Of a stretch of 52,486 nt of DNA, positions 35,572 through 45,103 are shown piece by piece; within the stretch, counting starts at the first letter, position 1; each line of letters begins with the position of its first letter. This stretch comes from Acidimicrobiales bacterium (GTDB lineage: Bacteria; Actinomycetota; Acidimicrobiia; Acidimicrobiales; UBA8592): contig JASLWO010000055.1 in assembly GCA_030740795.1 (NCBI GenBank), positions 1 to 52,486 on the forward strand, in the 5' to 3' direction. The notes beneath the pieces were generated by a model. That model searched no databases, was not told the DNA's origin, and worked only from the letters and a program-made list of their open reading frames with translations. The translations under genes were made by a program, and so were the position numbers.

Positions 35572-36447
35572 ATGAACATTCACCTGATAGATGGAACATA
35601 CGAACTATTCCGCTACTTTTTTGGAACACCTTCCCATATCAACGACGAAGGACGAGAAGTAGGGGCAGTAAGAGCCGTTGCCAACAGCATGCTTACCATG
35701 GTGCAACAAGGAGCAACTCATATTGGAATAGCGACGGACCATGTCATCACTTCGTTTAGAAACGAATTATATGACGGTTACAAAGACGGATCAGACCTTG
35801 ACCCTGTGATACTCGGACAATTCATACTCCTCGAGGAAGTACTGGAAGCAATCGGTTTCACGGTTTTCCCAATGGTTGAATACGAAGCAGATGATGGATT
35901 AGGAGCCGCAGCTCGAGAAGCCATTAAAAACCCTCAAGTAAAGCAAGTAATTATCTGCACACCCGATAAAGATTTGGGGCAATGTCTTACACCTGACGAA
36001 AAGATAATTCAGTATGACCGAAGAAAACAAGAAAGAATCACATACGAAACAGTCATAGAAAAGTTCGGAGTATCACCAGAATCTATTCCCGACTATCTCG
36101 GTTTAGTTGGTGACACAGCGGACGGATTCCCCGGACTTAAAGGATGGGGAGCGAAATCAGCCTCTACACTCCTTGCTCATTACCAACACATAGAACAGAT
36201 TCCCAATGACTGTACCGAATGGGAACCACAGGTTCGCAGCGCAGCGAAACTATCGCAAACACTCAACAACGACTACGATCTTGCCCTTCTCTTTAAACTC
36301 GTCGCAACCATTGACTACGACGCCCAAACATTTGAGACGGTCGATGAACTTGAATGGAAAGGTCCAAAAGATAATTTCTCTAAAATTCTTGAACAGATAG
36401 ATGCTAAACGACTAATTGACAAGATCACAAGACTCGCACAGAGATAG
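35572..36447 (+). CDS. Stand-alone 5'-3' exonuclease (PolA N-terminal-domain type)
   Basis: A 291-residue FEN-like nuclease with the PolA exonuclease-domain pattern: IHLIDGTYELFRYFFG at the start (metal-binding Asp), YEADDGLGAAAREA (about 106-119), CTPDKDLGQCL (about 133-143) and the helix-hairpin-helix GLVGDTADGFPGLKGWGAKSAS (about 182-203). It lacks polymerase and proofreading domains, so it should remove RNA primers or flaps as a separate protein. The start at ATG 35572 is preferred over TTG 35554. A free exonuclease of this type occurs in several Actinobacteria besides full-length PolA. Confidence 0.85.
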   Translation: MNIHLIDGTYELFRYFFGTPSHINDEGREVGAVRAVANSMLTMVQQGATHIGIATDHVITSFRNELYDGYKDGSDLDPVILGQFILLEEVLEAIGFTVFPMVEYEADDGLGAAAREAIKNPQVKQVIICTPDKDLGQCLTPDEKIIQYDRRKQERITYETVIEKFGVSPESIPDYLGLVGDTADGFPGLKGWGAKSASTLLAHYQHIEQIPNDCTEWEPQVRSAAKLSQTLNNDYDLALLFKLVATIDYDAQTFETVDELEWKGPKDNFSKILEQIDAKRLIDKITRLAQR

Positions 36448-36488
36448 TTGCGTTTGAAGTTAAACGCCTGCTCTGCTTGAATAAATCA

Positions 36489-36908
36489 ATGGACATAAAT
36501 GAAGCGGTTAACTGGGCAGAGGACTCACATCATGGCGTACTGATCACCCTTCGTAAAGATGGAAGACCACAGTCCTCAGATATTGCCTACGCAGTCATTG
36601 ATGGAAAATTCTGTATTTCTGCAACAAGTAGTCGCGCAAAAACCATAAACCTCCTCAGAGATAACAGAGCAGTACTACACATCACCTCACCGAAGACATG
36701 GTCATATGTCTCCTTTGATGGGACTACAGAAGTCACAGAAACAGCGAAGAATCCCAATGATGACGTTTGTCAAGAATTAGCGAGAGTCTTCACTGTTATC
36801 CAAAAGAAAGACCACCCCGATTGGGATGAATTCAATGAAGCCATGATCAAAGATAAAAGATTGGTGATCAGATTCATTCCTGGAAACACTGTAGGGATGA
36901 TTAACTAA
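36489..36908 (+). CDS. PPOX-class F420-dependent oxidoreductase
   Basis: A 139-residue split-barrel protein with HGVLITLRKDGRPQSSDIAYAV (about 15-36), the opening strands and cofactor loop, and SRAKTINLLRDNRAVLHI (about 47-64), both characteristic of F420-dependent PPOX reductases. The start ATG 36489 is preferred over TTG 36477. It overlaps the following phytanoyl-CoA-dioxygenase-like gene by one base, so the two are probably made together. The substrate is unknown. Confidence 0.8.
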   Translation: MDINEAVNWAEDSHHGVLITLRKDGRPQSSDIAYAVIDGKFCISATSSRAKTINLLRDNRAVLHITSPKTWSYVSFDGTTEVTETAKNPNDDVCQELARVFTVIQKKDHPDWDEFNEAMIKDKRLVIRFIPGNTVGMIN

Positions 36909-37732
36909 TGCACGATCTCAGCAAACACCATAAAGAGTTGGAAGAAAATGGATACACCATCGTTGAGAATCTTATTGACACGGATTTCATCGACGAATTA
37001 GTTAAAGATGTTGAACGGTTGGAATTAATGCTTGACCGGTCACCTGACAACAACAGATTTGAAGGTAACAGAACAACAAGGACATATAACCTGCTCGCTC
37101 ATGGAGAAAAATGGCAACATATCCCAGTACAACCTCAAGTACTTGAACTTGTAGAAGGGGTTCTAGGAGAACAATGCCTTGTATCTTCACTGGCGTCTAT
37201 CTCACTCGCTCCAGGTGAAACAGCTCAAGTTATACATGCCGATGATCAGGTGCAGCCAATCGTTAAACCCCATGTTGCAACTGTTTGCAACTCAATGTGG
37301 GCCCTTACGGACTTCACTGAAGAAAACGGGGCTACTCGAGTAGTTCCTGGCAGCCACCTCTGGCAAAACCCAGATTATTTTGGAGATCAAAGCGATATTG
37401 AAACTATTCCAGCGGAAATGCCGAAAGGTTCGGTCCTGATATGGCATGGAAGTACTTGGCATGGAGGAGGAGCTAATACGACAACAGGCCAAACCCGTAT
37501 AGGTGTGGCAATGAATTACTGTGCTGGTTTCATTCGTCAACAGGAAAATCAGCACCTTGGAATACCACCAGAGATCATTAAAACTTTCAGTCCTGAATTA
37601 CGGCAATTATGCGGCTTTGGCATGTATCGAGGATTAACAGGAAACATTGAGAAACACAGTCCCGCCCACCTCCTATATGGAGACCCTGAAGAAACCCAAC
37701 TCTGGGACTACGACCCGATAGAACCAAAATAA
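36908..37732 (+). CDS. Phytanoyl-CoA dioxygenase (PhyH)-family protein
   Basis: A 274-residue Fe(II)/2-oxoglutarate-dependent oxygenase-like protein. The iron-binding HxD is in VIHADDQVQ (about 107-115), the second His in WHGSTWHGGG (about 179-188), and the 2-oxoglutarate Arg in TRIGVAMNY shortly after. Members hydroxylate acyl-CoAs or small natural products; the exact substrate is unknown. It begins at the last base of the PPOX gene and is followed after 19 nt by an epoxide hydrolase, suggesting a small oxidative operon. Confidence 0.82.
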   Translation: MHDLSKHHKELEENGYTIVENLIDTDFIDELVKDVERLELMLDRSPDNNRFEGNRTTRTYNLLAHGEKWQHIPVQPQVLELVEGVLGEQCLVSSLASISLAPGETAQVIHADDQVQPIVKPHVATVCNSMWALTDFTEENGATRVVPGSHLWQNPDYFGDQSDIETIPAEMPKGSVLIWHGSTWHGGGANTTTGQTRIGVAMNYCAGFIRQQENQHLGIPPEIIKTFSPELRQLCGFGMYRGLTGNIEKHSPAHLLYGDPEETQLWDYDPIEPK

Positions 37733-37751
37733 CCTCTAAAGAAAGAAAGAA

Positions 37752-38885
37752 ATGTCTGAAATAACACCATTCACAATCAATATTAGCGAAGAACAACTCG
37801 TTGATTTAAGAGACAGAATTAATAACACGCGCTGGGCCGAACAGGAGTGCGTAGAAGACTGGACACAAGGCATTCCCCTCACCTATGTAAGAGAAGTCGC
37901 CGATTATTGGGCGAACCAATATGACTGGAGGGAAAGAGAAGAATACTTAAATAGCTTTGACCATTATCAGACGAATATAAATGACCTTGATATTCACTTC
38001 ATTCATCAACAATCTCCTCACCCCGATGCTTATCCGTTGATCATCACTCATGGTTGGCCTGGGTCAATTGTAGAATTCCACAAAGTCATACAACCCTTGG
38101 TAGATCCAACAGCACATGGAGGTAACGCTGAAGATGCATTCCATGTAATATGCCCTTCACTTCCCGGATACGGATTCTCAGGAAAACCTTCGATCTCCGG
38201 CTGGGGTGTAGAAAAAATTGCTGAAACCTGGGATCAACTAATGGTTCGACTCGGATATGAAAACTATGGAGCACAAGGAGGTGACTGGGGGGCGGCCGTG
38301 ACTACCCAGATTGGCCGGAATGTCGGCCATTGTGATGGGATCCATATCAACATGCCTATCGGTCGCCCGACACCTGAATCTTTACAAGATCCTACCGATG
38401 AAGAGAAATCAGCATTGGAAGGGCTCACGTACTATCAGGAATGGGACTCCGGCTACTCAAAGCAGCAGAGCACACGACCTCAAACATTGGGCTACGGCCT
38501 CGTAGATTCACCTGTTGGTCAGATGGCATGGATTATCGAAAAATTTTGGAGTTGGATGGATTGTGATGGACACCCTGAGAATACCCTCACCCGTGATGAA
38601 CTGCTTGACAACGTCATGTTATATTGGCTCACAGCATCTGGGGCATCATCAGCCCGTCTTTACTGGGAAAGCTTTGGCAGTTTCGGAGGAGGGGAAAAAG
38701 TTGAAATCCCTACTGGAGTAGCTTCATTCCCTAAGGAAATCATCAGATCTCCAAGACGCTGGTGCGAAGAGAGTTACAACATTACGCATTGGACTACCAT
38801 GCCTGAAGGTGGACATTTTGGGGCATTTGAACAACCCGAAATCTTCGTCAAAGATCTACGATTATTTTTCAAAACCATTCGCTAA
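37752..38885 (+). CDS. Epoxide hydrolase (microsomal/EHN type)
   Basis: A 377-residue alpha/beta hydrolase with the N-terminal EHN domain (about 4-108) of microsomal-type epoxide hydrolases. The oxyanion segment is HGWPGS (about 98-103), the nucleophile Asp is in GGDWGAAV (about 177-184), and the catalytic His is in GGHFGAFEQPE near the C-terminus; an acidic residue in between completes the triad. It should open epoxides to diols in the cytoplasm. It ends 10 nt from the convergent hydrolase gene. The neighbouring P450 and FAD monooxygenase could supply epoxide substrates. Confidence 0.9.
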   Translation: MSEITPFTINISEEQLVDLRDRINNTRWAEQECVEDWTQGIPLTYVREVADYWANQYDWREREEYLNSFDHYQTNINDLDIHFIHQQSPHPDAYPLIITHGWPGSIVEFHKVIQPLVDPTAHGGNAEDAFHVICPSLPGYGFSGKPSISGWGVEKIAETWDQLMVRLGYENYGAQGGDWGAAVTTQIGRNVGHCDGIHINMPIGRPTPESLQDPTDEEKSALEGLTYYQEWDSGYSKQQSTRPQTLGYGLVDSPVGQMAWIIEKFWSWMDCDGHPENTLTRDELLDNVMLYWLTASGASSARLYWESFGSFGGGEKVEIPTGVASFPKEIIRSPRRWCEESYNITHWTTMPEGGHFGAFEQPEIFVKDLRLFFKTIR

Positions 38886-38895
38886 CTATTCTGAT

Positions 38896-40443
38896 TTAAG
38901 GTTCTTCACAACTCCAACCATCTTCAGGGACTATGAGTTCAAGAAGGTAGTCAAAGACAACCCATGTAACGCATTCACTGTTTGTAAGAAACGCACCATG
39001 ACCATCACCATCGGAAGTAATTAACACTGCATCACCTATTGATTCAACGAGGCTAGGACCCCATTCAATAGGGGTAGCAGGGTCTCCTTCCATCGCTATT
39101 ACCAGCGCTGGTATATCTAAATCAGCCGCATCGACATGCAACGGATCTAACGCGATATCCAATCCAGCGCAACCTGTATCGCTTCGGAAACTTGACCCAA
39201 AATGCGGGAGTTGATCAGCTACAGCATCTACAGCATCAGCTATTTCTTCTTCCGAAGGACGTAACGGATCATCAGCACAATTAACAAGAAAAAGTACGGA
39301 TTGAGAATTATCGTACGTCCCATCTTCACGTCTGCCAGACAGTTGATCTGCTAAAACTTGGTGGATTGTTCCATCAGCCTCAGTGATGATGGCATACAAA
39401 CCGTTAGCTAGCTCAGGCCAACTATACGGTGAGTAGAGAGCGGAGGCGGTGCCGAAATGAAATTCTGACCGTGTGAGTTCTCTTCCCCCGTCAACGCCAA
39501 GGTTCGATCCTTTAAGTAACTCGTCAGCAATTGCGAACACTTCCTCCGCCCCTCCGAACTCATTCAACTTACAACTGGGGTCGTTATCGCAATTCTCAGC
39601 GAATCGATTCCATGCATTCTCAAAACCTAAACCCTGAACTGGACTGAACGCACTTATTTGTTCACTAGGTGCAACAGCACCATCAAGTACCATCGCTCGA
39701 ACATGGTCGGAGAACAAGGAAGCGTAAACCGCGCCGATTCTAGTTCCATAGGAATACCCGAGGTATGTGATCTTTTCCTCGCCAAGGGCTACACGTATCA
39801 AGTCGATATCTCGGGCAACATTGTTGGTTCCTACATGCAGAGCAAGGTCGCCACTCAATTCAAGGCAGTCAACAGCGTAGTCACGTGCCGCAGAGAACAA
39901 TTCGTTTATATCTTCACCATCTTCCACTGTCCAATCCTCGTCATCATCTGGATCATAAGGACAATTAACTTGCTCGCTTACTCCAACTCCACGAGGGTCA
40001 AAGCCAATAACATCAAATTCGGGAAACGCCCACTCCCAGGTGGATCCATATAGGTAAACAATTTCGGTCCCTGAGGCCCCAGGACCACCAAAATTCATAA
40101 TTAAAGGACCGAGAGACGGGGAAATAGAAGCTGGAATTCGGACTAAACCGATTGTGGTTGTCGCCCCACCAGAATCCGAATAATCAAGAGGAACCACAAG
40201 GTCTCCGCATTCATAAATCTGGTAACAAGCCGACCAAGTAATTTCAGGGTCAACGAATGACTGTGCCGCAGGCGCAGAAGACTGAACAGAAGATGAACTT
40301 TCGTTACTTGCGGCAGAGACATCCTGATTCTCTCCGGCAACAGATTCCGACCCACTTGAACAAGCTGACACTAAGAGAAGAACCCCAAAGAAAAACAGAA
40401 GCAAAGCGTTAAATAGGCAAAACCTTTTAGAAACGTTAAACAT
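38896..40443 (-). CDS. Secreted alpha/beta-hydrolase lipoprotein, tripeptidyl-aminopeptidase-like
   Basis: A 515-residue lipoprotein precursor with a hydrophobic signal and lipobox LVSAC (Cys28), followed by a Ser-rich linker (about 30-62). The alpha/beta-hydrolase domain (about 95-500) has the nucleophile in GYSYGTRIG (about 229-237), and the C-terminal TAP-like part contains MEGDPATPIEWGPSLVES and DGDGHGAF with the catalytic Asp and His. Relatives are proline- or tripeptidyl-aminopeptidases and secreted esterases of Actinobacteria. Its start overlaps the FAD monooxygenase gene by 8 nt, linking it to that operon. Confidence 0.86.
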   Translation of the reverse strand: MFNVSKRFCLFNALLLFFFGVLLLVSACSSGSESVAGENQDVSAASNESSSSVQSSAPAAQSFVDPEITWSACYQIYECGDLVVPLDYSDSGGATTTIGLVRIPASISPSLGPLIMNFGGPGASGTEIVYLYGSTWEWAFPEFDVIGFDPRGVGVSEQVNCPYDPDDDEDWTVEDGEDINELFSAARDYAVDCLELSGDLALHVGTNNVARDIDLIRVALGEEKITYLGYSYGTRIGAVYASLFSDHVRAMVLDGAVAPSEQISAFSPVQGLGFENAWNRFAENCDNDPSCKLNEFGGAEEVFAIADELLKGSNLGVDGGRELTRSEFHFGTASALYSPYSWPELANGLYAIITEADGTIHQVLADQLSGRREDGTYDNSQSVLFLVNCADDPLRPSEEEIADAVDAVADQLPHFGSSFRSDTGCAGLDIALDPLHVDAADLDIPALVIAMEGDPATPIEWGPSLVESIGDAVLITSDGDGHGAFLTNSECVTWVVFDYLLELIVPEDGWSCEEP

Positions 40444-41863
40444 TTTCAGAAAGTTGAAGAACCTCGACCATTTCTTCGCGACTTGGACCTAAAGGAGGAT
40501 CAGGGACACGCTGATCCCGTGTTTCCCATGTTTTCATAACTTCGGAAAAAACCTCTGGTTCAGATAGAACCTTCGGGTCAGCTAATAAATTCATCATCTT
40601 CATAAAAGCCCTCCACACAGTTGCAGAGGTTCGAGTAGCAGGAATCAATCCTTCTTTTAGAATAGACCTTTTCATCTCGCTAACTTCATCTTGACCATCA
40701 GAATTTATAGCAGATCGACTGCTTCGGTCTGATTCCACAGAAGCGTTATACCAAGGCAAAATATTTTCTTCCATGCTCAAAGCGAAATGCTCTCCCTGCG
40801 AGGTTAGATCATTCGGGTGTTCCCTAATTGCTTCTCCAAGTAGGTGAGCTTGCCAGAAACCGGTAGCGCAGCCTCGACCATACAGTGGATTGGTGCAGAT
40901 CAAAGCATCTCCGACCATGTGAAAACCATTGACAATCATCTTGTTAGAATCTCGCAAGGTTCGTTTCCGATTCAATAATCCGGCCATGGAATGCACTTCA
41001 GTTATAGGTTTAGCTTCTAAATCCAACCACTCAGCTGCTGCGGGAATTAAACGGACCACATTCTCAAACATTTCAGAATCCCTTACGCCCCAAAACGTCT
41101 TATCAGTATCAGAAGTTGCGAAGGTAATAGAGAAAGTATTGTTATCTCCCCAAAAAACACCGTATTTGAGATAACCGAGATCACCGGCTACCAGACGGTC
41201 ACCTACAGGAAGATCCACCCCATCAGGGAGTTTATAGAACCGTGAATAATAAATAATCCCTGTATCTTCTAACTCTTCAGCAGGAACTGAAACCCCAGCT
41301 TCGGTTAACCAATTCGGTGCCATGGACCTTCGTCCATTCGCCGCTATAACACAATCAAATGCTTGGCTAGTTCCATCTTTAAAAGAAACACCAGTCACTT
41401 TAGGTATTGAAGATTCTTCGATTAGCAACCCGGAGACGCCGTTCCCTGTCTGTATTTCAACGTCCGGATTTTCAATAACGATATTTCTTAGAACCCACTC
41501 AAACGTTGTTCTTCTAGCAGCAAGCATGCGCAAATTCTTGTCTTCATCAATGAGGGTCCGATCGTCAAGAGTGTCGGGCATGTGATCGGTTAAGCAAATT
41601 TCTGTAGCACCAACGCCAAGAAGCTTCTTAAGGACTTCAGAATGGTTATCTCTTAGAAGGTTGTGAAGCCTCCCTAGAAGTGCGTGCGAATGCCTAACTT
41701 GTGGTGCGCCTCTACGGTCCCAAAAAAAAGCTTCTTCACATGTTTCCGGCATCGGAGTTTTATCTCGTTCAATTACTGTCACATGATGTCCTGCCTTGGA
41801 AAGTTCTAACGTTGCCGCCAAACCAGTAACCCCAGCTCCAATAACTCCTACTTTCACAAACAC
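40436..41863 (-). CDS. FAD-dependent monooxygenase/epoxidase-like oxidoreductase
   Basis: A 475-residue flavoprotein beginning VGVIGAGVTGLAATLELSKAG (5-25) with the GxGxxG dinucleotide motif; VGDALICTNPLYGRG (about 318-332) is the second FAD-binding motif (GD). The segment PQVRHSHALLGRLHNLLRD (about 54-72) is typical of a group that includes LasC-like epoxidases and squalene-epoxidase relatives. It overlaps the following hydrolase gene by 8 nt and follows the P450 gene by 27 nt. A polyene epoxidation or hydroxylation step is plausible, but this is inference. Confidence 0.78.
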   Translation of the reverse strand: MFVKVGVIGAGVTGLAATLELSKAGHHVTVIERDKTPMPETCEEAFFWDRRGAPQVRHSHALLGRLHNLLRDNHSEVLKKLLGVGATEICLTDHMPDTLDDRTLIDEDKNLRMLAARRTTFEWVLRNIVIENPDVEIQTGNGVSGLLIEESSIPKVTGVSFKDGTSQAFDCVIAANGRRSMAPNWLTEAGVSVPAEELEDTGIIYYSRFYKLPDGVDLPVGDRLVAGDLGYLKYGVFWGDNNTFSITFATSDTDKTFWGVRDSEMFENVVRLIPAAAEWLDLEAKPITEVHSMAGLLNRKRTLRDSNKMIVNGFHMVGDALICTNPLYGRGCATGFWQAHLLGEAIREHPNDLTSQGEHFALSMEENILPWYNASVESDRSSRSAINSDGQDEVSEMKRSILKEGLIPATRTSATVWRAFMKMMNLLADPKVLSEPEVFSEVMKTWETRDQRVPDPPLGPSREEMVEVLQLSENV

Positions 41864-41890
41864 GACCTTTCAACAGTGTTAAGTCATAGT

Positions 41891-43126
41891 TTATGTTCGG
41901 TCGTACTCTATGAGAACTTTTAACGGTGAACGCGTCGCGTTCTTAGTGATAAATGTTGTGTCCGCTCCAGATGCAAGCCGCGGGTTTTTTATAGTTTCAC
42001 ACAATAATGATGACCCAATGACGGCTTCCAATCTAGCCATTTCGTATCCTAGGCAGAAATGTTTTCCTAAACCGAACCCAAGATGACCATACCTTCCCTT
42101 ATCTCCATGATGCCCACTTTTTCTCTCTTTGCTTAGGTGAAGGTCATTGCGATTAATATTGAAAATTCGTGGATCCTCAAAGATAGTTTCGTCGTTATTG
42201 GCCGAAGCCAACTGAATGTACACCGTTTGGTTCGGCGGTATTGTCACATTACTGAAAGTCACCTCATTCACGGAATACCGTAACTGACCAAGAACCGGAG
42301 GGGAATGTCTCATCATTTCAGAAAATGCAGCATCAAATAATGTATTGTCAGCAAGAACTACGGCTAACTGATCCGGATTTAGAAGAAGTTGGGTCCACAT
42401 GTTCGCTATCCCCTTATCAGTAGTTTCTCCACCGGCGACCAGAAGTAGGGATATAAAGGCTTGAATTTCAGTTATTGTCAAACGCTGACCCGCCGCTTCA
42501 GCATGAACGATCTTAGATATCAAGTCATTCATAGGACAGGATTGACGATCCTCAATAATAGGAGCCACATATTCGGCTAGTTGTTCATGAGCATCAATGC
42601 CGTGTCGTTGCTTCTCTGTATTAAACCGGGCTAAACCCGCCATCATGGTCGTATACCAAGTATGAAAACGATCATGGTCGCTTTGGTCCATGCCGAGCAT
42701 ATCTACAATGACATTCACAGGTAATCGAGTTGTAAAGGCATCTACAAGATCAACAATATTTCCCGAAGGGAAATTTTGAATTAACGCCAAGGAATTTCTT
42801 TCAATAGCTTCGCAATAAGGTTCAAACCGCTTCCCTACAAACTCCGGAGCGACTATTCGCCGGTGAACCACGTGTTCCTGACCGTCTTTGTCAAGCATCG
42901 TTGGGCCAAACACTACCCCTAAGGTGTCTCTGTATAAACGATTAGAGAAATCTTCATAATTTGCGAAAGCTTGAACACAATCCATGTACCTACTCAAAAC
43001 CCATGTATTTGTTATCTCATCAAAGAAAACAGGTGCTTCATGACGCATTCGTTCCCAGAGAGGATATGGGTCAGCGACGTGTTCGGGACTATGTAACATT
43101 TCTGAAGTAATCACAGATCCAGCCAT
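41891..43126 (-). CDS. Cytochrome P450
   Basis: A 411-residue soluble bacterial P450 with all core motifs: the oxygen-activating I-helix AGGETT (about 231-236), EXXR as EMMR (about 270-273), and the haem loop FGLGKHFCLG with axial Cys358. No ferredoxin or ferredoxin reductase gene is next to it. The start at ATG 43126 is preferred over the TTG 18 nt upstream. It leads a three-gene minus-strand operon with the FAD monooxygenase and lipoprotein hydrolase, and shares a divergent promoter region with pccB that holds a perfect palindrome (43202-43218). Confidence 0.94.
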   Translation of the reverse strand: MAGSVITSEMLHSPEHVADPYPLWERMRHEAPVFFDEITNTWVLSRYMDCVQAFANYEDFSNRLYRDTLGVVFGPTMLDKDGQEHVVHRRIVAPEFVGKRFEPYCEAIERNSLALIQNFPSGNIVDLVDAFTTRLPVNVIVDMLGMDQSDHDRFHTWYTTMMAGLARFNTEKQRHGIDAHEQLAEYVAPIIEDRQSCPMNDLISKIVHAEAAGQRLTITEIQAFISLLLVAGGETTDKGIANMWTQLLLNPDQLAVVLADNTLFDAAFSEMMRHSPPVLGQLRYSVNEVTFSNVTIPPNQTVYIQLASANNDETIFEDPRIFNINRNDLHLSKERKSGHHGDKGRYGHLGFGLGKHFCLGYEMARLEAVIGSSLLCETIKNPRLASGADTTFITKNATRSPLKVLIEYDRT

Positions 43127-43201
43127 ACACAAACAGTACCGCAAACAGTTTTTTCTAATCCATTCCCTTAATAAATTCCTTATTTTTTGCTAGTTTCAGT
43201 C

Positions 43202-43218
43202 CGAAATAAATTATTTCG
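43202..43218. promoter_or_regulatory. Perfect 17-bp palindrome between P450 operon and pccB, candidate operator
   Basis: CGAAATAA-A-TTATTTCG is a perfect inverted repeat with a single central base. It lies in the 153-nt divergent region, 76 nt upstream of the P450 start and 61 nt upstream of the pccB start. This size and symmetry are typical of dimeric repressor sites such as TetR-family operators. No regulator gene is adjacent, so the protein that would bind is unknown. Confidence 0.6.
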
Positions 43219-43279
43219 AAAAATAACTATCGACTAAGTCATCGGATTGAGGTCAACCTCGCATTACCCTTACACCTGA

Positions 43280-44836
43280 ATGGCTGATTACTCGATGCAA
43301 GACAGATTAGAAGAACTCGAACGAAGAAAGTCCGAAGCTTTACAAGCCGGACCTGAAAGAGCTGTCGAGCGACAGCATAAGAAAGGCAAACTACTCGCCC
43401 GCGAACGAATTGACTACCTACTAGACCCAGGGTCATTCCATGAACTGGACATGTTGGCTAGGCACCGAGCCCACGAAGCAGGTTTAGAAACCAGACCATA
43501 CACCGATGGTGTCATAACGGGATGGGGAACCGTTGATGGAAGAAAAGTCTTTGTCTTCAGCCAGGACTTTACGGTCATGGGTGGAGCATTGGGAGAAGTT
43601 TTCGCTGAAAAGATCCATAAAGTTATGGACTTAGCTCTTTCAACAGGGGCTCCAATGATCGGTCTCAATGATGGCGCTGGAGCACGAATACAAGAAGGCG
43701 TCGTTAGCCTTGACAGCTACGGCGGTATTTTCCATAGGAACGTCCAATCCTCTGGCGTCATCCCACAAATCAGTGTCATACTCGGCCCATGTGCCGGCGG
43801 CGCAGTTTACAGCCCAGCGATGACTGATTTCATATTTATGGTTCGAGAAAAATCACACATGTTTATTACTGGACCCGACGTTGTCAAAACAGTTACCGGT
43901 GAAGAAGTCACTCTAGAAGAGCTAGGTGGAGCTGCGAGCCACGCTAGCAAATCAGGTGTTGCAACATTTGTAAATGAAAGCGAAGAAGAAGTTCTTGACG
44001 CAGTAAAAACACTTCTCACGTTTCTTCCATCAAACAACATGGAAGAACCCCCCGGCATTGAAACAACTGATGACCCAAATCGTCTATGTCCTGAACTCGC
44101 TGAGATTATGCCCGAAAGCCCCAACCTTCCCTATGACATGCGCGAAATCATCACTTCGCTACTCGACGATGGGGAATTCATGGAGTATTTCCCTTCATGG
44201 GCACAAAGCATCGTCTGCGGATTCGGGCATTTAGATGGGCGCGTCGTCGGAATCGTGGGAAATCAGCCCCTTATACTTGCTGGAGTCCTTGACATAGAAT
44301 CATCATCAAAAGCCGCTCGTTTTGTACGCACATGCGACTCATTCAACATCCCCCTGCTTACCCTCGTTGACGTCCCGGGCTTTCTACCAGGCGTCGACCA
44401 AGAATACGGTGGGATAATCCGGCATGGAGCCAAATTGCTATACGCCTACTGCGAAGCAACAGTCCCTCGAATCCAAGTCATTACCAGAAAAGCATACGGC
44501 GGCGCTTACGTTGTTATGGATTCAAAATCTGTTGGTTCTGATCTTTCCTTTGCATGGCCAACAGCTGAACTCGCTGTTATGGGACCACAAGGCGCAGTGG
44601 AAATACTTCATAGGCGAGAACTTCAATCCGCAGCAGATCCGGAAGCTAAAAAAACAGAACTTGTAGATGACTACACAGAACGATTCGCTAATCCCTATAT
44701 CGCTGCTGAACGCGGCTACATAGATGACGTCATAGACCCTGCCGAAACAAGAAAAAAAATAATTGCAGGTTTCTCAGCCTTGAGAACGAAACGTGAAGAA
44801 CTCCCACAACGTAAACACGGCGTTATACCTCTATAA
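43280..44836 (+). CDS. pccB: Propionyl-CoA carboxylase, carboxyltransferase (beta) subunit
   Basis: A 518-residue carboxyltransferase that moves CO2 from biotin to propionyl-CoA (or acetyl-CoA) making methylmalonyl-CoA (or malonyl-CoA). Family marks are [20 protein letters not shown] near the start, [16 protein letters not shown] (about 96-111), [12 protein letters not shown] and, in the C-terminal half, [23 protein letters not shown] and [10 protein letters not shown]. The residue controlling chain length is Asp or Ile in known enzymes and cannot be judged with certainty here. It is followed after 5 nt by a small epsilon-like subunit; the biotin-carboxylase alpha subunit is elsewhere. Confidence 0.92.
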   Translation: MADYSMQDRLEELERRKSEALQAGPERAVERQHKKGKLLARERIDYLLDPGSFHELDMLARHRAHEAGLETRPYTDGVITGWGTVDGRKVFVFSQDFTVMGGALGEVFAEKIHKVMDLALSTGAPMIGLNDGAGARIQEGVVSLDSYGGIFHRNVQSSGVIPQISVILGPCAGGAVYSPAMTDFIFMVREKSHMFITGPDVVKTVTGEEVTLEELGGAASHASKSGVATFVNESEEEVLDAVKTLLTFLPSNNMEEPPGIETTDDPNRLCPELAEIMPESPNLPYDMREIITSLLDDGEFMEYFPSWAQSIVCGFGHLDGRVVGIVGNQPLILAGVLDIESSSKAARFVRTCDSFNIPLLTLVDVPGFLPGVDQEYGGIIRHGAKLLYAYCEATVPRIQVITRKAYGGAYVVMDSKSVGSDLSFAWPTAELAVMGPQGAVEILHRRELQSAADPEAKKTELVDDYTERFANPYIAAERGYIDDVIDPAETRKKIIAGFSALRTKREELPQRKHGVIPL

Positions 44837-44841
44837 CCACT

Positions 44842-45036
44842 ATGAACTCCGAACCAGAATTCGTAACAATAACTCCCGAACCAACACCGGATGAGAGAGA
44901 AGCAATTCTCAAAGCATTCAACGAGTTATGGCCCATAGAAAAAAAGGTACCATTTTCATCCCGCTGGCGTTTCAGCGGTCGCTGGTGGGCTGAACGATCA
45001 AATCCAAGATCTGAAAACAGAAATTGGAAAGACTAA
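44842..45036 (+). CDS. Acyl-CoA carboxylase epsilon-like subunit
   Basis: A 64-residue protein with an N-terminal stretch FVTITPEPTPDEREAILKAF, a helix seen in actinobacterial carboxylase epsilon subunits, and a basic aromatic C-terminus (RWRFSGRWWAE) like the W-R rich end that contacts the beta subunit. It starts 5 nt after pccB, the position expected for this subunit. In Streptomyces and Mycobacterium it raises carboxylase activity. The protein is too short for a firm domain match, so identity rests mainly on place and pattern. Confidence 0.72.
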   Translation: MNSEPEFVTITPEPTPDEREAILKAFNELWPIEKKVPFSSRWRFSGRWWAERSNPRSENRNWKD

Positions 45037-45103
45037 CTGCCAAGCATCCACTTGAGTACACGAAATGCTTTCTTCTAACATCTGAAAGAGATACTGTCAG
45101 AAT

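Noticed and set aside
39658-40053. 131-codon plus-strand frame
   Set aside because: Antisense to the well-supported lipoprotein hydrolase, with no domain or ribosome binding site.
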